Part shown: positions 5,641 through 10,052 of the stretch, piece by piece
Layout of the letters: each line of letters opens with the position of its first letter
Position numbering within the stretch: the first letter of the stretch is position 1
DNA from: Candidatus Bathyarchaeota archaeon
Lineage (GTDB): Archaea; Thermoproteota; Bathyarchaeia; TCS64
DNA length: 10,052 bases
Assembly: GCA_016867505.1 (NCBI GenBank)
Contig: VGJH01000024.1
Coordinates: forward strand, 1 to 10,052
Direction of reading: 5' to 3'
The notes under the pieces: generated by a model
Databases searched by the model: none
Told to the model about the DNA's origin: nothing
Seen by the model: the letters and a program-made list of their open reading frames with translations, nothing else
Program-made: the position numbers and the translations under genes

Positions 5641-7503
5641 ATGTTGTCAAATGTTGCTAAATTAACAACCTATGCTCTCATAGGTTTAATATGTGGAAGT
5701 CTTTTAATGGGTCCTGTTCTTCAATTAGAAATGCTGACAAACCTACCTGATATCAACTACTTTGGCAGCCTACAAAATTTCAGATCTGCTTCTGATTTAC
5801 AAAAATTCCTTGAGAAACAAACCTCTGCTCCAATGTACAGAGTATTTGAGCTTGGGATGGCACAAATGGCTTCAACTGACTCATCTAAGGGTGGTACTAA
5901 TTATTCCAGCACTAATATCCAGGTTGCTGGAGTTGATGAAGCTGATAAAGTAAAAACTGATGGTAAATACCTTTACATTGCACGTGGAAACGTGGTTTAC
6001 ATCTCAAAAGCTTACCCCCCAAGTGAAGCAGAGATCCTTTCGAGGATTAAGCTGGATGAACAGGTTGGAGACATATATCTAGCTGGCAACAAACTTGTTG
6101 TGTTCAGTCAAAATTATACAGTGTTTGGTGATATTGAGCCAACTCAAAAGATACCCAACATTATGCCTCCTATAAAATCAACTCAAGTAACAATAGTTAG
6201 AGTATATGATATCTCTAATAAATTGAAACCAAAACTTGATCGAGATTTCAAAGCAGAAGGAAATTATATCTCAAGTAGAATGATTGGTGATTATGTCTAT
6301 TTGATTGTTCAGAAGGGTGCATATATTATTGAGGGAAGACCTCAGACACCAGTTATTCAAGATGGCTCAAAAGCCTACCAAATTCAACCCACTGATATTT
6401 ACTATTATTGGAATAGCACAGAACCATGGTATGCATATACTACGATAATTAGTTTAAATAGCCAAAATCCAAGCCAGCAAACTCAAAGTAAAACATTGCT
6501 TATTGGTGCTAGTAGCACAATCTATGTAAGTACACAACACCTTTACTTGACAGTCGGTAAGTGGAGTAACACAACAATCCATAAAATCAAGCTCGATAAT
6601 GGATTGATAAATTTCATAGCTGAAGGAACTGTTCCTGGTTGGGTTTTAAATCAGTTTAGCATGGATGAATATAATGGATATTTCCGAATAGCTACAACTA
6701 CTGGAAGAATGTGGTGGGGATGGAGAGGTGGATCATCAACTGAACAATCCAGTGCAGTATATGTTCTTGATAAAAACATGAAAACAGTTGGAAAAATTGA
6801 AGGTTTAGCCCCTAAAGAAGAGATTTACTCAGCTAGGTTCATGGGAAACCGATGTTATCTTGTAACCTTTAAAAAAGTTGATCCTCTCTTCGTTATCGAC
6901 TTATCTAAACCAACTGAACCAAAAATCCTTGGCAAACTCAAGATCCCCGGCTACAGTAACTACCTTCACCCATACGATGAGACACATTTAATTGGTCTAG
7001 GAAAAGAGACTGTTGAAGCTGAGGAAGGAGATTTCGCTTGGTATCAGGGATTAAAGATAAGTCTCTTTGATGTAACTAATGTCGCTAATCCAATTGAAAT
7101 TGCTAAAATTGAAGTCGGTGACAGGGGAACAGACTCTCCTGCCCTACACGATCATCATGCTTTCCTGTTCAGTAAGGAAAAGAATCTGCTAGTAATACCA
7201 ATATTAGAGACGAAGATTGATCCCGCTAAATATAATGGAAAACCTCCTGCAAATGCTTATGGAGAGTACATTGCACAAGGAGCATATGTCTTTGAAATAA
7301 GCTTGAAAGGAATAACTCTTAGGGGTAGAATAACCCACATTCAGGACGATTCATTACTAAAGAGTGGATACTGGTTCAACAGTGAATCATCTGTTGAAAG
7401 AAGCCTTTACATCGAGAATTTCCTTTATACTATCTCTGGAAGAATGGTAAAAATTAATGACTTAAATAACTTAAAAGAAATAAGTTATTTCAATTTAAAA
7501 TAA
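5641..7503 (+). CDS. Secreted or membrane-anchored beta-propeller domain protein (PF09826-like)
   Basis: This 620-residue extracytoplasmic protein opens with a hydrophobic segment (about 8-28, TTYALIGLICGSLLMGP) that serves as a signal peptide or anchor; there is no proper lipobox. The signature QVAGVDEADKVKTDGKYLY begins at about residue 94 and is diagnostic of the beta-propeller family found in many archaea and some bacteria. Blade-like repeats follow (for example VRVYDISNKLKPKLDR, ISLFDVTNVANPIEIAK and LFVIDLSKPTEPKILGKL), each pairing a display strand with an I-x-D-[IVL]-[ST] turn. ALHDHHAFLFS (501-511) near the C-terminus is another family mark. The biochemical role of the family is unknown; propellers usually bind partners or ligands. 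No Shine-Dalgarno precedes the ATG. It is separated from the upstream gene by a 103-bp region with its own TATA box, so it is probably its own unit. Confidence 0.85.
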   Translation: MLSNVAKLTTYALIGLICGSLLMGPVLQLEMLTNLPDINYFGSLQNFRSASDLQKFLEKQTSAPMYRVFELGMAQMASTDSSKGGTNYSSTNIQVAGVDEADKVKTDGKYLYIARGNVVYISKAYPPSEAEILSRIKLDEQVGDIYLAGNKLVVFSQNYTVFGDIEPTQKIPNIMPPIKSTQVTIVRVYDISNKLKPKLDRDFKAEGNYISSRMIGDYVYLIVQKGAYIIEGRPQTPVIQDGSKAYQIQPTDIYYYWNSTEPWYAYTTIISLNSQNPSQQTQSKTLLIGASSTIYVSTQHLYLTVGKWSNTTIHKIKLDNGLINFIAEGTVPGWVLNQFSMDEYNGYFRIATTTGRMWWGWRGGSSTEQSSAVYVLDKNMKTVGKIEGLAPKEEIYSARFMGNRCYLVTFKKVDPLFVIDLSKPTEPKILGKLKIPGYSNYLHPYDETHLIGLGKETVEAEEGDFAWYQGLKISLFDVTNVANPIEIAKIEVGDRGTDSPALHDHHAFLFSKEKNLLVIPILETKIDPAKYNGKPPANAYGEYIAQGAYVFEISLKGITLRGRITHIQDDSLLKSGYWFNSESSVERSLYIENFLYTISGRMVKINDLNNLKEISYFNLK

Positions 7504-7525
7504 TTTTTTTTAAATATATTTAAAA
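7504..7525. terminator. Convergent terminator: T8 run and 18-bp palindrome
   Basis: T8 (7504-7511) directly follows the stop of the plus-strand propeller gene. It overlaps TTTTAAATATATTTAAAA (7508-7525), a perfect palindrome that also encodes the last codons and stop of the minus-strand regulator. The T run would end plus-strand transcription; the palindrome could form a hairpin in either transcript. The minus strand has only a short T run beyond its stop, so termination there is less clear. Confidence 0.5.
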
Positions 7526-8442
7526 TATTTTAAGATCTCGAACGAGTCCTTGTTAGCGGTCGACCACATTTTATCAAAGACTTTAGCGAATTTTGTAGCT
7601 AATAGGGCGTCCTCTACATAAAAAGCGACTGTAAATTCTTCTTCAAAGATTTTTGGGAATTCGAAAAAACATCGATTATTATCGATGATAACTAAGCTAA
7701 ATAAAACCTCGTTTTCTCGATACAACTCGCTAGGATTTTTAGAACTTCTTAAAACATCAATTATTGTCATTAATGCTTTTGGTGACATTATCATTCGAAG
7801 TTTGTTGAATTTATTCGTAAGTGAGCTACCGGGCATGATTGCTTGAATTTTTACTCCTTTTTGATATACTTTGAAACATGTGGATATTACATCTGGATCA
7901 AAATAACTTGTGGCTAAATATAATGAGGTTGTTGTTTTTTCGAGTTCTTCACAGACTCGTTTAACTAGGTTTTCGTATGAAGGTATTTTCTCTATTTTCT
8001 TTTGGCCTGCTTCTACAATATGGTTCATTAACTGACCAATTTGGGTGCCCTCAACTAGAATGTTTGATATTGAAGCTTTCTCTTCTTCTGATAACGCTGT
8101 TGTATTCATGAATTTTCCTAGAAACTCAATTTTCTCCTTATTTTTATATACATCAATTAAACTTGTGTTAATATTGTTAACTGCTTTTCCTAATGGGGTG
8201 TGTTGGTAGCCAATTTCTGTTTTTTCTACTAGTCCAAGGTCTATTAACTCTTTAAGTCTTTGATAATAACGTTTGGGGGTTATGTTCAATTCTTTTATCG
8301 CGTATGATGAGTTTTTGATTCCATTCTTTGCGTAATTGAATATTCTGTAAGCGTCAGTATTAGAGAAGCATGAAAAAAGTTCGATACATCTATGTGAGTC
8401 ATTATATTCAAATGGTTTTTTAATATCCTCATTAGTTATCAG
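7510..8442 (-). CDS. Winged-helix transcriptional regulator with C-terminal sensor-like domain; start uncertain
   Basis: The DNA-binding domain includes AYRIFNYAKNG, then SSYAIKELNITPKRYYQRLK with a wing ending in YQHTPLGKAV. The KRYYQRL recognition helix is typical of a winged-helix group common in Thaumarchaeota and relatives. The C-terminal half (EKTTTSLYLATSYFDPDVI, GVKIQAIMP, VIIDNNRCFFEFP, ATKFAKVFDKMW) resembles the PLD-like or TrmB-like sensor fold that ends in an acidic or aromatic FD..W helix. The first common start codon is a TTG at 8289-8287, but it would cut away the first helix of the winged helix. The frame continues upstream to a TGA at 8451-8449 with no ATG, GTG or TTG. The coordinates given use the CTG at 8442-8440 (310 residues). 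A one-base frameshift from an ATG at 8449-8447 is equally possible. Its ligand and targets are unknown. Confidence 0.7.
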   Translation of the reverse strand: MITNEDIKKPFEYNDSHRCIELFSCFSNTDAYRIFNYAKNGIKNSSYAIKELNITPKRYYQRLKELIDLGLVEKTEIGYQHTPLGKAVNNINTSLIDVYKNKEKIEFLGKFMNTTALSEEEKASISNILVEGTQIGQLMNHIVEAGQKKIEKIPSYENLVKRVCEELEKTTTSLYLATSYFDPDVISTCFKVYQKGVKIQAIMPGSSLTNKFNKLRMIMSPKALMTIIDVLRSSKNPSELYRENEVLFSLVIIDNNRCFFEFPKIFEEEFTVAFYVEDALLATKFAKVFDKMWSTANKDSFEILKYFKYI

Positions 8443-8463
8443 CGAACATCACTTAGGAATATT

Positions 8464-8478
8464 GTTAATTATATATGT
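8464..8478 (-). promoter_or_regulatory. TATA promoter of the winged-helix regulator
   Basis: On the minus strand ACATATATAATTAAC contains a TATATAAT-type box centred near 8472. A start point about 26 bases downstream falls near 8446, on the ATG (8449-8447) or just before the CTG (8442-8440). This position supports translation starting well upstream of the TTG at 8289. Confidence 0.5.
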
Positions 8479-8519
8479 TAATAAATAACATGGACTTATT
8501 TATCCATAATAATATTAAC
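8477..8519. repeat. Nested inverted repeats upstream of the regulator
   Basis: Outer arms GTTAATA (8477-8483) and TATTAAC (8513-8519) enclose TAAATAA (8482-8488) and TTATTTA (8496-8502), an exact 7-bp inverted pair around CATGGAC. An overlapping pair ATGGA (8490-8494) and TCCAT (8503-8507) is also present. GTTAAT recurs at 8464-8469. Arms of this size just upstream of the TATA box suit a dimeric winged-helix protein, possibly the regulator itself. AT-rich DNA produces such arms by chance, so confidence is moderate. Confidence 0.4.
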
Positions 8520-8560
8520 AAACAAAGATTAAAATCAGAATCATCATTATTATTCAGTTG

Positions 8561-8580
8561 CATAAACAAACAAATTTATG
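8561..8580 (-). terminator. Hairpin and T-rich end of the polymerase gene
   Basis: CATAAA (8561-8566) and TTTATG (8575-8580) are inverted copies separated by eight bases. On the minus strand the stretch between them is TTTGTTTG, so the end of the gene carries a small hairpin with T-rich sequence overlapping the stop codon. A second T-rich patch (TTTGTTTGTT on the minus strand) lies near 8517-8526. Confidence 0.4.
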
Positions 8581-10052
8581 TAAAAAATGCATCAAGTTGA
8601 CTCATTCTCAACAATGAATCTCGTTGATCAAACTCATTAGTTAGAGATGACAGCATGTTGGTTCCTGCTTTTCTTGTCAGGCTCGCATATTTCCTCCAGT
8701 CATAACTCCTAGAAGCATCGTCGAGCAAGTAAGCAGGGATTACACGAAGGTAAGGATTTTTTCGTTCCGTATTCACGAAGACGAAATTTGATGTTCCCTC
8801 CTCTTCACCTCCAAGCAGAGCTGCAACCACATGGGGCTGCATGCTTTGATAATCGTTGATTTCTCTCGTAAGCCTCTTGGATATAACTAGTTCCTGAGCC
8901 TCAACCTTCCGTTGTTTTATTTCTTCACAGGCTCTATTAACTTGAGCTAAGGCTTTAGGTATGCCTCTTCTCTTAACATCTTCTGCGTCTTCAGCATCGA
9001 AGAGGTTTTCCATGACTCTTTCCTGCAGACGCTTAATGAAGGGCGGCGTGTCATGGCGTCTCAGCTCTATTCCTCTGAAAAAATACCCTCCCTTCATTAA
9101 CCTACCGAAATATCGTCGCGTTGATGCCTGGTGAGGGTCTGTTGATTTATTCATAAGCACCAAAAACCTGAAATGCTTATCCAGTCTGATTGGCAGTCCC
9201 GATTTTTCAGCGATAGTAGATGCCAAAACTTCATAGTCTTCTCTTTTTGCTCCTAGTTTTTTAACGAAAAGAGAATCCGTATCCCCGTAGATGACTTCGA
9301 ATCCCCCTTCTATGGAGATGTTTAGTGCCTTAACCATGGCTTGACGTGCTTGCCTATTGATCTCCTGGAAAACCCGAACGTTAGCAAACCTATTTGCATA
9401 ACATCCACTGTATCCATAGACAACCACCAGCATGAGTTTAAGACTACTTTGCCTCTCTTCACACCACCTCCATTCTTTACTCTTTGGTGGATAGACGTTT
9501 CTGAGGTGTTTGAAGCGGAGGCGGCGTTCCAGAAAATGCCCCGTCCATCCTCCTAAGAAACCTCTAATGTCAGATCTGGCTTCAGTTTCAGTGACTGTCT
9601 CATAACTGATATTTTTCTTTACTATGATATTAGGAAACATCGACTCAAAATCTAAGCAACCAACATTTTCGTGAAGTCCTGGTTGAGGCGAGAAAAGCAT
9701 TCCTCCACGATCCTTTTTTACAAGTTCCCAGGCATCGGAATCGAAGCCATAGCCTCCTTTCATCTCTGGTACTGCTATTTCTAGTCTATATGCCTCGAAG
9801 CACTGGCGGCTATCGATTGTTTTTCCTGCTTCCCAATCATAGCTTAACCCCATAGGTGCCAGAGTGAAACGTGAGCGTTCCACCAGCCCTGCCAATCCCA
9901 TGTCGAGGTAGCTTGTTAGCCCCAGAATTATTCGTCCATGAATTTTATCTCCTCCTCTTCCGAATTTGATGTTGACTCCACATTGTGTTCCTCTCTTTAG
10001 CATTCGTTTCACAACGGTTCCGACATTATCTGTAATCAGTACATCAGGGTCT
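8576..10052 (-). CDS. Family B DNA polymerase, PolB2-like, 5' end beyond the window
   Basis: The open frame runs from the right edge to a TAA at 8578-8576, so the N-terminal part is missing. A GTG at 10012 is not the real start: the frame upstream reads DPDVLITDNVG, typical of the exonuclease II region of PolB. Polymerase motifs are intact: motif A LDFESMFPNI (Asp at 9652-9650), motif B KLMLVVVYGYSG (Lys at 9439-9437, K-x6-YG) and motif C YGDTDS (9289-9272) with both catalytic Asp residues. The block GLAGLVERSRF with GKTIDSRQCFEA occurs where exonuclease III would be expected and lacks Y-x3-D, as in PolB2-like proteins, and exonuclease II lacks its FD pair. Proofreading is therefore probably lost, while synthesis looks possible. 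Hand counts of two 60-base samples give 45-52% G+C, against about 32% in a sample of the 863-2518 gene. Confidence 0.85.
   Translation of the reverse strand, partial: DPDVLITDNVGTVVKRMLKRGTQCGVNIKFGRGGDKIHGRIILGLTSYLDMGLAGLVERSRFTLAPMGLSYDWEAGKTIDSRQCFEAYRLEIAVPEMKGGYGFDSDAWELVKKDRGGMLFSPQPGLHENVGCLDFESMFPNIIVKKNISYETVTETEARSDIRGFLGGWTGHFLERRLRFKHLRNVYPPKSKEWRWCEERQSSLKLMLVVVYGYSGCYANRFANVRVFQEINRQARQAMVKALNISIEGGFEVIYGDTDSLFVKKLGAKREDYEVLASTIAEKSGLPIRLDKHFRFLVLMNKSTDPHQASTRRYFGRLMKGGYFFRGIELRRHDTPPFIKRLQERVMENLFDAEDAEDVKRRGIPKALAQVNRACEEIKQRKVEAQELVISKRLTREINDYQSMQPHVVAALLGGEEEGTSNFVFVNTERKNPYLRVIPAYLLDDASRSYDWRKYASLTRKAGTNMLSSLTNEFDQRDSLLRMSQLDAFFT

Noticed and set aside
5641..5730. Lipoprotein signal at the cysteine in LIGLICGS of the propeller protein
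   Set aside because: The residue before the cysteine is Ile rather than Gly, Ala or Ser, so the lipobox consensus is not met.
9341..9556. Plus-strand open frame of 71 codons opposite the polymerase gene
   Set aside because: It is antisense to polymerase motif B and neighbouring conserved sequence, with no promoter or motif of its own.
1..10052. CRISPR array, toxin-antitoxin pair or new defence system
   Set aside because: No regularly spaced direct repeats, nuclease motifs or paired small genes were found on either strand. The multi-gene plus-strand run is made of individually common archaeal families plus one unknown protein.

Overview
The window reads as chromosomal DNA of an AT-rich archaeon. 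Evidence: a class III signal-peptide pilin, TATA-box promoters placed for short or absent leaders (several genes lack a Shine-Dalgarno), T-run terminators, a family B DNA polymerase, and a winged-helix regulator with a recognition helix of the type seen in Thaumarchaeota/Bathyarchaeia-like lineages. A TACK-group archaeon, perhaps Bathyarchaeia-like, is the best guess, but it rests on protein flavour rather than a marker gene.

Layout. Positions 1-184 (minus) hold the N-terminal part of an IS5/IS1182-like transposase running off the left edge, with no normal start codon. A type IV pilin-like gene follows at 229-720 (minus). From a shared 142-bp divergent promoter region, a plus-strand run begins: a membrane-bound spermidine-synthase-like protein (863-2518), a Yip1-family membrane protein (2584-3234), an M24 Xaa-Pro-type aminopeptidase (3299-4438), an unrecognised soluble protein (4449-5537) closely coupled to the peptidase, and a secreted or anchored beta-propeller protein (5641-7503) with its own TATA box and a potentially folded leader. 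It meets a minus-strand winged-helix regulator (ending at 7510) across a 6-bp gap containing a T8 run and an 18-bp palindrome. The regulator's reading frame continues about 50 codons upstream of its first TTG and lacks a standard start codon. On the right, a family B DNA polymerase (8576-10052, minus) is cut by the window edge and is visibly richer in G+C than its neighbours.

How they fit together. Only the peptidase and the unknown protein look like a true transcriptional pair (11-bp gap). The pilin, membrane SAM-fold protein, Yip1 protein and beta-propeller protein all belong at or outside the membrane, but each has its own plausible promoter, so a shared pathway is not shown. I see no CRISPR array, RNA gene, toxin-antitoxin pair or clear defence system. 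The most useful oddities are the regulator start problem with its inverted-repeat upstream region, the beta-propeller leader, the degenerate exonuclease but intact polymerase motifs of the PolB, and the unknown protein at 4449-5537.
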